A stretch of 35,788 bases of DNA from Acidobacteriota bacterium (GCA_025463135.1 JAOAPY010000042.1:1-35788); one strand, 5' to 3'; shown: positions 1 through 8,178, counted from the first letter of the stretch. Translations and numbers: made by a program. The notes: generated by a model from the letters alone, not told the origin.

Positions 1-332
1 TGTTTGTCTTTGCGGAGTTATTGGTGGACGGCAAGCCGGTAGCGCGGAACGAACACTTCTTTCAGCCCTTCAAAAATCTCTTGTTACCGCGGCCGGAGAT
101 CAGCGCGAAGGTGGTGCGGACGCAAGCGGGATTGAGGGTCAGCTTGTCTTCGGACAAACTGGCCCGCAATGTTTACTTATCGGCGCCGAATTACGCCGGC
201 TTCTTTGTGGATAACTTTTTTGATCTGATCCCGGGAAGGGAAGTCGAAGTCGAATTTCGTGCGAGAGGCGCAGCTACGCTGGCCGATTTTCGAAAGCACC
301 TCACCGTGCGCTCACTGGCTGATGCTTTTTAG
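1..332 (+). CDS. Glycoside hydrolase family 2 beta-mannosidase-like, C-terminal fragment
   Basis: The reading frame is open from the left edge (codons from base 3), so only about the last 110 residues are present. The visible part has the features of the C-terminal Ig-like domain of GH2 beta-mannosidases: a run ending in DNFFDLIPG followed by a strand of alternating Val/Glu/Phe (EVEVEFRARG). Established knowledge: these enzymes release beta-linked mannose from glycans, and this domain packs beside the TIM barrel and is not catalytic. The catalytic domain lies outside the window, so the enzyme assignment rests on one domain. The internal TTG at 21 is not a real start. No terminator is visible; the gene runs straight into a palindromic repeat region. 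Confidence 0.7.
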   Translation, partial: FVFAELLVDGKPVARNEHFFQPFKNLLLPRPEISAKVVRTQAGLRVSLSSDKLARNVYLSAPNYAGFFVDNFFDLIPGREVEVEFRARGAATLADFRKHLTVRSLADAF

Positions 333-385
333 GTGCGGCGCGCGCGGCAGGGCACGCCAGAGACCACATCATTGATGATGACGCA

Positions 386-480
386 GTCAGTACCGGGAGC
401 CGTAGCGACCGGGTCTCAGTCAACGTCTCGGTCGAGTTTGTCTGGAGAACAACCCGGTCGCTACCGCTCCCGGTACTGAC
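386..480. repeat. Palindromic repeat, GTCAGTACCGGG type
   Basis: Left arm 386-414 and right arm 452-480 are 29-base inverted repeats with one mismatch, separated by a 37-base loop. The arms begin GTCAGTACCGGGAG and end GCGACCGGGT. The layout (GTCAGTACC, then a GC-rich core containing GTAGCG, then GGGT) is shared with the element at 562-695, so the two look like subfamilies of one repeat. The end of the window (35770-35788) holds the start of another arm of this subtype. Confidence 0.8.
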
Positions 481-561
481 CTCATTAGTCAACTCGCACC
501 TCTTCGAAGGCAATGAGGTCAGCACCACCTCGCGGGTCGTGAGGTCCGTCGGATCGGCAGT

Positions 562-695
562 ATGAAGTCAGTACCACCACGCGGTAGCGGGTGGGTCTGC
601 TTCCAACAAGATCGCTGGGCACAACCAGATCGTCTCGGCGTTATAGCTGCCCCGTCACTTACCCACCCGCTAGCGCGAGGTGGTACTGACTTCAT
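562..695. repeat. Palindromic repeat, GTCAGTACCACC type, copy 1
   Basis: Left arm 562-596 and right arm 661-695 are 35-base inverted repeats with two mismatches (ATGAAGTCAGTACCACC outward, GCGGGTGGGT inward). The 64-base loop includes CAACAAGATCGCTGGGCACAA. The same arms and the same loop sequence recur at 35553-35679, about 35 kb away, so this is a dispersed element and not a chance hairpin. Confidence 0.85.
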
Positions 696-869
696 GACAC
701 GGTAGTCGGAGCTTCCACACAGTCTCGGTAGTGACGGGAACCAACTTGCAACTCGCGATCGATGATTCATTAGAAAAGGATTCCAGGGACCTGGACGAAT
801 GTGGGATCCCGTCGCTCCCGCTGCGGGCTCCGTCATTAGCTGGCGGTTCTAAAAAGTGCCTTGTCACTA

Positions 870-1679
870 TTAAAAATTCCGCTCGCGCACGTCGACCTTC
901 TGCACACTGAAAACCACGCGCATGGTATCGGGCCGGCGATCGAAAGAGGCCGGCACAAACGCCGCATCGTGACGCAAGGCACTTTCGAAATCAGCAAGCA
1001 TGCGACGGTCACGTGGCGCCTGAACTACTCCGGCCAAAGACGCACTGCCATTACTAAAGACGTCTGCCACCACCACCATGTCATCGGCTTCGTCATAATC
1101 GAGCGGATGACGAGGAAGAGAATATGAGCGCGTCAGCGCTGCTAAAGCGCCTTTTGGATTCAAGCTGGGAGATTGCTCCGCAAACGGAGCCCGACTGGCG
1201 GCGTAATCTTCAGAATTTACCGGTTGATTTAGATCCAGCGCGAAGCCCGGGTTGCTCAGAAAGATGACCGAGTTGTTGGCAGTGCTTTGTAGCGCCGCTT
1301 CATGCAACGCCACGAAGTGCGGCCGGAGCGCAGCGAACACAGTCATAAACAACAACACCGAAGCGAAAGAGCCCACGGTGTATGGCATTAACCGGGGCCG
1401 CAACCAATGAGTAACACGCTCGCTAAATGAAAGTCGTGGATTTAGACGTCGAGCGCCCGCTTCTATAGCCAGTGCCTCATTTATGGACTGCGCCAAATCC
1501 ATTGGTAGCCGCGGACGAGCCATGGATCTCAGGCTCTGCTTCAGGTGACGAAGTTCAGCCAGGTGGGCCCGGCAAACGGGACACTCTCCCAAATGTTCGT
1601 CAATCGCCACCCGCATGGGCAACGAAACAACGTCATCCAGGTAATTCGAAATCAGCTGTTTTGTTTCTTCGCACAACAT
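870..1679 (-). CDS. Anti-sigma factor with zf-HC2 domain
   Basis: The protein has 269 residues. The N-terminus carries Cys3 and an H29-x3-C33-x2-C36 motif (HLGECPVC), the zinc-binding anti-sigma (ZAS/zf-HC2) signature. A single membrane segment lies at about residues 100-118 (YTVGSFASVLLFMTVFAAL), followed by a roughly 150-residue region outside the cytoplasm with no recognised domain. Known for this family: the cytoplasmic zinc domain holds an ECF sigma factor until a signal releases it. The partner sigma gene is upstream on the same strand but separated by about 420 bp, unusually far for such a pair. The ATG at 1679 has only a weak GGAA upstream, and a heptamer repeat tract directly abuts it. 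Confidence 0.85.
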   Translation of the reverse strand: MLCEETKQLISNYLDDVVSLPMRVAIDEHLGECPVCRAHLAELRHLKQSLRSMARPRLPMDLAQSINEALAIEAGARRLNPRLSFSERVTHWLRPRLMPYTVGSFASVLLFMTVFAALRPHFVALHEAALQSTANNSVIFLSNPGFALDLNQPVNSEDYAASRAPFAEQSPSLNPKGALAALTRSYSLPRHPLDYDEADDMVVVADVFSNGSASLAGVVQAPRDRRMLADFESALRHDAAFVPASFDRRPDTMRVVFSVQKVDVRERNF

Positions 1680-1680
1680 A

Positions 1681-1713
1681 AATTCAATTCCAATTGCCGA
1701 TTGCCAACTTCCC
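1681..1713. repeat. Heptamer repeat tract (ATTGCCR type)
   Basis: Degenerate 7-base periodicity reads aattcca / attgccg / attgcca / acttccc. It uses the same units as the inverted tract at 3895-3995. It sits immediately upstream of the anti-sigma start codon. Confidence 0.6.
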
Positions 1714-2070
1714 TTGACCTGGCTCGATTGAATTCCGGTGTGACCTTTCAGAATAGTTCAATTCGAGAAGATCATCGCGCATCGGCATTGTCTTGGATGG
1801 CTGACCGACCCCGGCTGCTCCCTACACTACAGGAAGCAAGGCGGATAGAATTCGGTGCTGACCAAACCGCTTTCTGAGCGACTCTCTCAACGGGTGTTGC
1901 TGGCCACGTTTCAAATTCGCTCCTTTGGCTGGTTCTGCCTGCCTCGCACTCCACCGTTCACTTCGACCCATTTGGCACCGAGTTGTTGTGAGCCGGGGCG
2001 GGTCAGCCATCCACGAAATTTGTGATTGCTGATCGCAGAATGCGGATTGATCTGGATGCCTCGTTCTTCC
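1714..2070. other. Sigma/anti-sigma spacer with an inverted repeat
   Basis: No gene is supported here. The stretch contains 23-base inverted repeats at 1794-1816 and 1991-2013 (two mismatches; core CAGCCATCCA / TGGATGGCTG) separated by 174 bases. Short open frames on both strands lack a ribosome binding site and any recognisable composition. The spacer may be an inserted or decayed element splitting a former sigma/anti-sigma operon. Confidence 0.5.
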
Positions 2071-2105
2071 AATCCGAAATCTGAAATTTGCAACCCGCAA
2101 TTACA
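2071..2105. repeat. Heptamer repeat tract (AATYYGM type)
   Basis: Five degenerate heptamers read aatccga / aatctga / aatttgc / aacccgc / aattaca. The last one runs into the stop codon of the sigma factor gene. Confidence 0.55.
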
Positions 2106-2760
2106 AAGATCCTTCTAACTTGCGGCGTAGTTCATCTCGGCCGCGCGATAGTCTCGACTTTACCGTCCCCACACTAATATCCAGGGTCGTGGCAATCTCT
2201 TCATAACTAAAGCCTTCAATATCGCGAAGAATTACGGTCTCTCGATAAGCGCGTCCCAGGGTCTTAAGCGCGGCCCGCAAAGCGTTTTCCCGTTCGTGAG
2301 CCAGAGTTCGTTCTTCGGGATCGTCACCCGGCGCCGCCCTCAATGTCGCTGTCAGCGGTTGGCCCAAAGGCCCTGCTGGGGCATCCAGCGATACCGTGGC
2401 GTCGCGCCGTCTTCGCCGCCACCAGCGCCAGCGATTGCGCGCTTGATTAATGGCAATGCGATAGATCCAGGTGCGCAAGTCAGCGTCGCCGCGAAAATGG
2501 GCGATGTTTTGAAAAGCGCGCAGGAAAGTCTCCTGGGTCAAGTCACGGGCCTCTTCGGGGTTTTCCGTCAACCGGTAAAGCAGGCCGTAAATTTCTCCTG
2601 ATCTTTCCGCTACCAGAAGTTCGAAGGCAGCTGCATCTCCTCGCTTCAATCTTTCAATGAACTGAGTCTCAGCGCCTGGGCGCGATTCGGCCGAGGCCGA
2701 CAATGCAGCCTGATCCAAATCCAATTGCCCGCGGAGGGCTATCGGCTCTCCGTAGCTCAC
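2101..2760 (-). CDS. RNA polymerase sigma factor, ECF subfamily (RpoE-like)
   Basis: The protein has 219 residues. Region 2 is seen as ARDLTQETFLRAFQN followed by LRTWIYRIAINQARN. Region 4 is seen as YRETVILRDIEGFSYEEIA then ISVGTVKSRLSRGRDELR, the helix-turn-helix that reads the -35 element. A Gly/Pro/Asp-rich linker separates them, normal for ECF factors. The start is a GTG at 2760 with a strong GGAGGG eight bases upstream. A basic, Trp/Arg-rich patch (NRWRWWRRRRRD) follows region 2. The downstream gene on the same strand is the zf-HC2 anti-sigma factor, its probable regulator. A GGAAC-N17-TGTCTA promoter candidate at 2856-2884 suggests self-regulation. Confidence 0.93.
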   Translation of the reverse strand: MSYGEPIALRGQLDLDQAALSASAESRPGAETQFIERLKRGDAAAFELLVAERSGEIYGLLYRLTENPEEARDLTQETFLRAFQNIAHFRGDADLRTWIYRIAINQARNRWRWWRRRRRDATVSLDAPAGPLGQPLTATLRAAPGDDPEERTLAHERENALRAALKTLGRAYRETVILRDIEGFSYEEIATTLDISVGTVKSRLSRGRDELRRKLEGSL

Positions 2761-2855
2761 TGATCATTCCCTCCGGGCGAGAAGCTCGAGCGGCGCTCAA
2801 GAGGCATTGGGCCACGTCCTTCTCCCGGAGCGCATTTCCGGGACAGTCCGCTCTT

Positions 2856-2884
2856 TAGACACCGTGTTCTGATCGATTGTTCCC
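2856..2884 (-). promoter_or_regulatory. Candidate ECF-type promoter for the sigma factor gene
   Basis: On the minus strand GGGAAC is followed after 17 bases by TGTCTA, resembling GGAAC / CGTnTA promoters of ECF sigma factors. It lies about 95 bases upstream of the GTG start. A similar arrangement lies upstream of the second sigma gene (11110-11136). Confidence 0.35.
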
Positions 2885-2977
2885 AACAAGTTTGCATGTG
2901 AATTCGCCCGCACCTTTGACCATCAAATACCGGCAAATCCTCACTGTCTTATGAGCGCGTGGTGCCAAGTCACTTGC

Positions 2978-3006
2978 TTGACAAGCTTTCGCGGCCGCCA
3001 TTAGAG
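2978..3006 (+). promoter_or_regulatory. Candidate housekeeping promoter
   Basis: TTGACA at 2978-2983 is followed after 17 to 18 bases by TTAGAG/TAGAGT at 3001-3007. The -35 is perfect and the -10 is weak. It would drive the 3084 gene and lies in the 323-bp divergent spacer 2761-3083, which otherwise holds only the opposing ECF-type promoter candidate. Confidence 0.45.
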
Positions 3007-3083
3007 TGAGTGTTTGCTCATCATACACCTTAAAGAACGCAGTTCACTATATGGACTTGCGAAAAGAAATAGGAATCAAATAA

Positions 3084-3893
3084 GTGGCTAAATACAACAA
3101 GAAGCGCGCCCGCGAGCTGAAACACGATAAGTTTCGCGACACGACCATGAGAGTGGTTGATCGACTCGGTGACCGTTTGGCGGGAAAGGGTCGCGCCATT
3201 TTATACGGCATCGCCGCCATTATCGTTATTGCGCTGATCACAGCTCTGGTTATCAAGTGGACGAATCGCAAAGCCGACGAGGCCCGGGCCGCGCTCGGAC
3301 GAGCGATTGCAATTGCCGCCGCACCGGTATCATCCTCTCCCACTCCCGGATCACCTGCCCCGGCTTTTAGCAGCGAGCAAGAGCGTGCCCAGAAAGCAAT
3401 TGAGGAATTTCAGAAGGTGGTTGCCAAATATGGCGATCCCTACCGCAGCGAGGCCCGCTACTTTATCGCTACCAGCTTGCTTTATGTGGATCGCAACAAA
3501 GGCATGAGCGAACTGAGCGAGTTGGGCAACAACAGCCTCAAGGAAGTGGCCGTTCTTTCAAAATTTGCGTTGGCGCATGCAAAGGAAGCCGATAGCAAAT
3601 TCGACGAGGCGATTGCGCTGTATCGGGAGTTGGCGGCGGCCAACAGTAACGTGGTGACTCCGGAAACCGCGAATCTGTGGCTGGCAAAAGCCTACGAAAA
3701 GCAAGGAAAGAAAAAAGAAGCGGCTGATCTGCTATTCAATATTGTCGAGGCTGCTCGTAAGGCGAAAGATCCGGAAGGGAACCCGCAGCCACAATCGCAG
3801 GCGGCACGCGATGCGTCGCAGGAACTCGAGAAGCTTGACCCCGCTCGCTACGAACAACTGACACCTGAAGCGCCACCCAACCTGTCCTTATAA
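3084..3893 (+). CDS. Membrane-anchored TPR-like protein
   Basis: The protein has 269 residues. A highly basic N-terminus (about 35 residues) precedes one membrane helix at about residues 39-58 (ILYGIAAIIVIALITALVIK), then a Pro/Ser-rich linker and an alpha-helical region with TPR-like pairs (for example FDEAIALYRELAAAN and LWLAKAYEKQGKKKEAADLL). The layout resembles YfgM/BepA-associated ancillary proteins: short cytoplasmic N-terminus, one helix, outside TPR domain. Specific function is not known. The GTG start at 3084 is fixed because an in-frame TAA ends at 3083; AGGA lies nine bases upstream. The gene ends just before the inverted heptamer tract at 3895. Confidence 0.7.
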   Translation: MAKYNKKRARELKHDKFRDTTMRVVDRLGDRLAGKGRAILYGIAAIIVIALITALVIKWTNRKADEARAALGRAIAIAAAPVSSSPTPGSPAPAFSSEQERAQKAIEEFQKVVAKYGDPYRSEARYFIATSLLYVDRNKGMSELSELGNNSLKEVAVLSKFALAHAKEADSKFDEAIALYRELAAANSNVVTPETANLWLAKAYEKQGKKKEAADLLFNIVEAARKAKDPEGNPQPQSQAARDASQELEKLDPARYEQLTPEAPPNLSL

Positions 3894-3894
3894 A

Positions 3895-3995
3895 CATTTC
3901 CAATTGCCGATTGCCAATTGCCAATTTAAGCAGTTGAGTCCAAGGTCACAGCCCTGTGATCTAAATCGGCAATCGGCAATTGGCAATTGGAAATG
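3895..3995. repeat. Inverted pair of heptamer repeat tracts
   Basis: Left tract 3895-3928 and right tract 3962-3995 are 34-base inverted repeats with three mismatches. Both are built from 7-base units such as ATTGCCA and ATTGCCG. The two arms could form a long stem between the 3084 and 4016 genes and might attenuate transcription, although no T-run follows. Confidence 0.75.
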
Positions 3996-4015
3996 CTTTC
4001 ATCGTCAATGCTTCC

Positions 4016-5164
4016 ATGGATAACCTCGCGCACTCGCTGGTTGGGCTGGCCGCGGCAAAGGCCGGTCTCGAAAAACTCTCGCCCGGTGCGACAGCCGTTT
4101 GCATTCTCGCCGCCAATGCTCCCGATCTGGATTTCATCTCAGCCATCTCCGGCGATCGCTGGACGGTCCTGCACTATCATCGCGGAGTCTCGCATTCCAT
4201 TCTGGGAACGCTCCTGTTAGCTCTTGCCATTCCTGCTTTGTTCTGCCTGATTGATCGCTTTGTTTCACGTAGTCGGGACCGGTCGAGGCGTTTTCGTTTC
4301 AAAGGACTCCTGGTGGCTTCGTTGCTCGCGAGCGCTACTCATCCGTTGCTGGACTGGACAAACAACTATGGAGTTCGCCCGCTGTTGCCCTGGAGTGACA
4401 AATGGTTTTACGGCGATCTTGTCTTTGTAGTTGACCCAGTGCTTTGGCTTTTGTTTGGCGCTGCCGCTTTCCTGCTGACTTCGAAATCGAAGACGCAGGT
4501 GTCGCTGTGGGGGCTTTTGGCGTCGATACTCACCGTCCTGGTTGTTTACGTTGCGGCGATCGGCCGGGGACTGGATCATCCCCTGGTTGTTCTTTTGGGT
4601 TGGCTCCTAGCGCTGCTGGCAATTATCGGTTGTTATCGGATCGATTTGGGCAGGCGATTCGGGCGGAAGATAGCCGTCGCTGCTTTTATCGGGTTGCTCA
4701 CTTATTGGGGGGCGCTGGGGCTCCTGCACTCCAAGGCAATGGAGTTGGCAGTGGAACAATCGTTGACGCTCTCGGACAAGCCCGAGAAGATTATTCGACG
4801 GGCCGCCATGCCGGCGTTGGCAAATCCTGCACATTGGCGTTGTGTAGTAGAGACGAATAAGGCGGTGTACCGCTTTGAAGTTTACCTGACCTCTCCTGAT
4901 CGCGGAGCAGTGGATCTTGTGCGATATGCGAAACCTGATAGTGCCGAGGCTGCTGTCATAGCCCAGGCCCTGAATGATCGCCGAACTCAGGCCTTCCTGG
5001 AGTTTGCGCGCTTTCCCGTCGAGAAAGTCATTGGTGATTGCGCCACCCAAACACTCGTTCAATTTGCTGACTTACGCTACACTGAACCGGGAAAATCGCG
5101 AGGTAACTTCTCGCTCGAGCTACCCGTTGAATGTCCCGGCACAGGAACCAGCAATGGAAGATAG
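4016..5164 (+). CDS. Membrane-bound metal-dependent hydrolase, YdjM/DUF457 family
   Basis: The protein has 382 residues. The start of the family is clear: MDNLAHSLVG with His6, then APDLDF (Asp37, Asp39), then HYHRGVSHS (His53, His55, His60), the conserved His/Asp set thought to bind metal at the membrane face. Several membrane helices follow, then a C-terminal roughly 150-residue domain outside the membrane without a known match. Known: YdjM-type proteins are putative phospholipase-C-fold inner-membrane hydrolases with unknown substrate. The ATG at 4016 is preferred over the in-frame ATG at 3980, because the extra 12 codons lie in the repeat tract and the family starts at MDNLAHS. No clear ribosome binding site is seen. 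It overlaps the next gene by 11 bases, implying coupled translation. Confidence 0.85.
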   Translation: MDNLAHSLVGLAAAKAGLEKLSPGATAVCILAANAPDLDFISAISGDRWTVLHYHRGVSHSILGTLLLALAIPALFCLIDRFVSRSRDRSRRFRFKGLLVASLLASATHPLLDWTNNYGVRPLLPWSDKWFYGDLVFVVDPVLWLLFGAAAFLLTSKSKTQVSLWGLLASILTVLVVYVAAIGRGLDHPLVVLLGWLLALLAIIGCYRIDLGRRFGRKIAVAAFIGLLTYWGALGLLHSKAMELAVEQSLTLSDKPEKIIRRAAMPALANPAHWRCVVETNKAVYRFEVYLTSPDRGAVDLVRYAKPDSAEAAVIAQALNDRRTQAFLEFARFPVEKVIGDCATQTLVQFADLRYTEPGKSRGNFSLELPVECPGTGTSNGR

Positions 5165-6575
5165 CGAAAAAGTAGAGGCCCTGAAAGCGCTTGCTGAGGC
5201 CGTCAAGCAACGCGAAAAAGCCGGTCGGCTCAAACCTCTTGCCAGCGTAAGGGTTTCTCCCGGCGCCTATCTGGCTGCTGCGAGTATCCTGACATTCGGT
5301 TCCGTGCTCCTCTTGCGCGTGGAAAGTGACGTGTGGGCATTATTGGCTTTGATTGCGGCCTGGTTTCTGATGCCGGCTCTGGCCCTGACCGATCGCCTTG
5401 TTTTCGATGGGCGCGCTCTGACGCGACGTGGCCCATTGCCATTCCTCTTCCACATTGTTTCAGGGCGTCGCCAGCAGCTCAGCATTTCCGACATAGAGCG
5501 GGTGGACACGAACGCGGTGCGCACTTTACGGCGCGGCGGCAGTGTTCGCTATCGATATCGTACTCAGGTTGTTGGTCGAGGTCTCAGCCTGGTTCTCGCT
5601 TCCGGCGGAAAAAGTTATCGCCGCATGGTGCACGAGCTTTTCCCCTTGATTCCGGAACTGAAGATCGACGCGCGTACGCGAGAGTTGCGCGACTATTTAT
5701 GCGAACCAGGATCGTTTGCTCATGAGATTCAGATGCTCGGACTGGCATCGCCGGTAGTGCTTGATAATGCCATGGCTGATGTCAAGAACCGTCTCGCCAA
5801 TAGAACTGCGGCACCCGAATCGCAACAAGGCGCGGATCTTGAGCGCGCGCGCGCCCTGCGACAGCTTGCCAATCAACTACGTGTTTGGGGACGTCTGACA
5901 GAGTCACGCGAAGCCTTTCGGCGGGCGCTGATTGTGCTGCCACGCGATGGCAGGTTGATTTATGAATTTGGCCGCCTGCTGCGCTCGCAAGCCAGCGCGA
6001 TGAGTGATGCTCGTTTACTGTCACGCGCCCGCGCGGCTCTGCGTCTGGCATCCTTGCGGGCTGATGATGATTCCAGCCTGCTGTCATTGGTAGGAGAAAG
6101 TCAGGTTGAGTGCGGCGATGTCGAGCGTGCGGAACGAACGCTGCGGCATGCTCTCGTGCTTGATTCGCAAAGTTTTCGCGCCCGCATCGATCTAGCCGAT
6201 CTTGCTCTTCGCAGCGGCAAGCTGGCCCACGTCATTCTTCATTATCGCGATGCCGCGCAGGTTGCTCCCGACAAGGCACTGTCAGCGTACGCGCGACGCG
6301 AGGCAGATTATTACGCGCGCTTGAACGACGATGAAGAATATCTTACCGCGGAACTGCGTCGTATCGATTGGTTGCAAAATGCGGTAAAAGTACGGCGCCT
6401 GGCCGGACGCGTCACCAACGCGAGCATTCTGATCGCCTTGACCGGACCTTATATCCACTCGACAGTCAGCGGGTTAGGCTGGTCATTGGCTTCGTGCTCG
6501 CTATTCGCATGGATAGGTGCATTTTCTTTGAGCAAGCTGCTGTCGGATCGTCGCAAACACCGTCCCGCGGAATAG
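5154..6575 (+). CDS. Membrane TPR-repeat protein
   Basis: The protein has 473 residues. Two membrane helices near residues 38-55 and 60-79 are followed by a domain of about 100 residues (LVFDGRALTRRG...) that looks like a bacterial PH-like membrane domain, then TPR-type helix pairs over roughly residues 230-420 (for example GRLTESREAFRRALIVLP and GDVERAERTLRHALVLD), and a C-terminal pair of helices. It is probably a scaffold at the inner membrane; no partner can be named. The ATG at 5154 has AGGA eight bases upstream and overlaps the stop of the YdjM-family gene, so the two are co-translated. A two-way terminator follows. Confidence 0.75.
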   Translation: MEDSEKVEALKALAEAVKQREKAGRLKPLASVRVSPGAYLAAASILTFGSVLLLRVESDVWALLALIAAWFLMPALALTDRLVFDGRALTRRGPLPFLFHIVSGRRQQLSISDIERVDTNAVRTLRRGGSVRYRYRTQVVGRGLSLVLASGGKSYRRMVHELFPLIPELKIDARTRELRDYLCEPGSFAHEIQMLGLASPVVLDNAMADVKNRLANRTAAPESQQGADLERARALRQLANQLRVWGRLTESREAFRRALIVLPRDGRLIYEFGRLLRSQASAMSDARLLSRARAALRLASLRADDDSSLLSLVGESQVECGDVERAERTLRHALVLDSQSFRARIDLADLALRSGKLAHVILHYRDAAQVAPDKALSAYARREADYYARLNDDEEYLTAELRRIDWLQNAVKVRRLAGRVTNASILIALTGPYIHSTVSGLGWSLASCSLFAWIGAFSLSKLLSDRRKHRPAE

Positions 6576-6589
6576 GAAGCACCACTTCT

Positions 6590-6640
6590 GAAAAAAGGAA
6601 AAGGGTGGAAGCCTGACAGGCTCCTACCCTTTTCCTTTTC
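6590..6640. terminator. Bidirectional intrinsic terminator
   Basis: A-rich arm GAAAAAAGGAAAAGGGT (6590-6606) pairs with ACCCTTTTCCTTTTC (6626-6640) around an inner GCCTGACAGGC stem. It lies between the convergent genes ending at 6575 and 6654 and has purine- and pyrimidine-rich tails suited to both directions. Confidence 0.75.
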
Positions 6641-6653
6641 ACTTTGACGGAGT

Positions 6654-7868
6654 TCAGGAGATCGTTTTCGATCCCGCTGAGCCCTTGCCCCTGGTCTTTC
6701 TTTCGCCAGGCGTTTTTGTAGAATCAGACTTGGCCCGCTGACTGCTGCGCGTGGTGCTCCGGTTCCCTGTCGAGTCTGCCTTGGCGCCGGCATCGGTCGC
6801 ACTGGCTTCAGCGACATTTTCAGCGGTGCTTCCCGCAGCGGCCCTGGCCTTTCCTTTGGTGTTTTCGGCCACGGGCTTGACCGTTCGTTGAGTCTGTTCC
6901 CCCGCGGAAGCAACTGCTTCGGTGCGGATGGGGGCGGGATTTAAGAATGCATCCCAGCGATATTGCGAGCGGGGCCGCGCTTCGCCCAATCGCTTGAAAA
7001 CGAGATCGGTTACGGCGTTGGTCACCCAGTTATGATAAAACTCTCCAACTGAAATCAGTTCCGCATCCGGAGCCGGATTCATGAAGTCAATCGCATAAGG
7101 GATGCCATCCTTAATCGCAAACTCAACAGTGTTAATGTCGTAACCCAGCGCAGTGCAGAGCGTCCGGACATCTTTCGTTACCCGATCAAAAAGCTTTGGT
7201 TCGAGGTAATCCGGGTTGTGGATGTACTGTTCACCGGAAAGGTATGGTTTGCGTGGGTCGTAGGGCATGATCATGACTTCCTGTTGCCCGATGCAGTAGC
7301 AACGCACGAACTGATCGAACTCAACTGAAGCCTGCAATGTCATGCAGAGGGTGCCGGTCTTTTCATACTCCGCCCACAGCTCTTCGAGTGAATTCACCTT
7401 CGATACGTTCTTCCAACCACCGCCGTCAAAGGGCTTCAGGAACGCAGGCATGCCGACGTAATCCACGATCCCCTGCCAGTCCAGCGGAAACTCGAGGTTG
7501 CGCAGGCTCTCGCTCACGATACCCGTCATGTAGTCCTTTTGCGGCAGTAAAACCGTGCGGGGCACCGCGACGCCAAGCTTCGCCGCCAGGGAATAGTTGA
7601 AGAACTTGTCATCGGCTGACCACCAGAAGGGATTATTTATGATAATCGTGCCTTCGAGCGCCAGACGCTTCAGGGTCGCCCGGTAGTAGGGCACCTCGTG
7701 CGAGATACGGTCAATAACCAGATCATAGCGCGGTGGATCATCATGGCGAATTCCGCCCACCTTGATGAACTCGGCCACCGTGTCACCTTTCCCACGTTCG
7801 TTGATGTTGCTGATCAGCGCGTCCGGGAAGGTGCGCTCACGGCCGACCAAAATTCCTACTCGTTTCAT
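6654..7868 (-). CDS. ATP-grasp family protein with basic low-complexity tail
   Basis: The protein has 404 residues. About 315 residues form an ATP-grasp-like core: a Rossmann-like N-terminus (MKRVGILVGRE), a central Lys-binding strand and glycine loop (PAFLKPFDGGGWKNV), and metal/ATP-binding acidic residues near the end (VEFAIKDGIPYAIDFMNPAPD). It resembles RimK/glutathione-synthetase-like ligases that join an amine to an acyl phosphate; the substrate is unknown. The last roughly 85 residues are rich in Ala, Thr, Ser, Lys and Arg, histone-H1-like and probably disordered. The start at 7868 is chosen because the family begins at MKRVGI and AGGAG lies about 13 bases upstream; a longer frame to 7958 would add an unlikely hydrophobic leader. 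Confidence 0.75.
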   Translation of the reverse strand: MKRVGILVGRERTFPDALISNINERGKGDTVAEFIKVGGIRHDDPPRYDLVIDRISHEVPYYRATLKRLALEGTIIINNPFWWSADDKFFNYSLAAKLGVAVPRTVLLPQKDYMTGIVSESLRNLEFPLDWQGIVDYVGMPAFLKPFDGGGWKNVSKVNSLEELWAEYEKTGTLCMTLQASVEFDQFVRCYCIGQQEVMIMPYDPRKPYLSGEQYIHNPDYLEPKLFDRVTKDVRTLCTALGYDINTVEFAIKDGIPYAIDFMNPAPDAELISVGEFYHNWVTNAVTDLVFKRLGEARPRSQYRWDAFLNPAPIRTEAVASAGEQTQRTVKPVAENTKGKARAAAGSTAENVAEASATDAGAKADSTGNRSTTRSSQRAKSDSTKTPGERKTRGKGSAGSKTIS

Positions 7869-7979
7869 ATTACTTAGGCTTCTCCTTTTGTGTGCTTCGC
7901 GTCCTCGAAAGAACGCATAGATTCCAATAAGAGCGACAATTAGATAATTAATGGTCACTCATGGGGCTGGAAAGCAGCG

Positions 7980-8008
7980 ACGATATCGTGCGCTCCGAAA
8001 CTTGTCAA
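7980..8008 (-). promoter_or_regulatory. Candidate sigma-70-type promoter for the ATP-grasp gene
   Basis: On the minus strand TTGACA is followed after exactly 17 bases by TATCGT, about 112 bases upstream of the start at 7868. The -35 is perfect and four of six -10 bases match. The rest of the 310-bp spacer 7869-8178 shows nothing else. Confidence 0.5.
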
Positions 8009-8178
8009 ACGAGGCACAAGCTAACCAGACGCAATCCTCTAATAAAAAGGCTGGAAGTCACAACGCTCTCGGATCGGCTGGTCGGAGATTGACTTGCGAG
8101 GTGTTCTGGGACCGGCGGTAAGGGTAATACTCGCTTCTAAGTCTGGCCAAACTGTATTAAGAGTCCGGCAGTTGGCCG

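Larger units (their letters stand above)
333..869. other. Gene-free repeat-rich spacer
   Basis: No convincing coding region lies between the mannosidase-like gene and the anti-sigma gene. The stretch is occupied by two palindromic elements (386-480 and 562-695) and short related fragments such as the GAGGTCAGCACCACCTCG run near 515-532. Open frames here on the minus strand follow the repeat composition and have no family resemblance. Confidence 0.7.

Noticed and set aside
386-695. CRISPR array
   Set aside because: Repeats are palindromes with long unequal arms and loops, no regular spacer pattern and no cas genes.
301-867. Minus-strand frames in the left repeat region
   Set aside because: They follow the palindromic repeat sequence, overlap each other and have no start signals.
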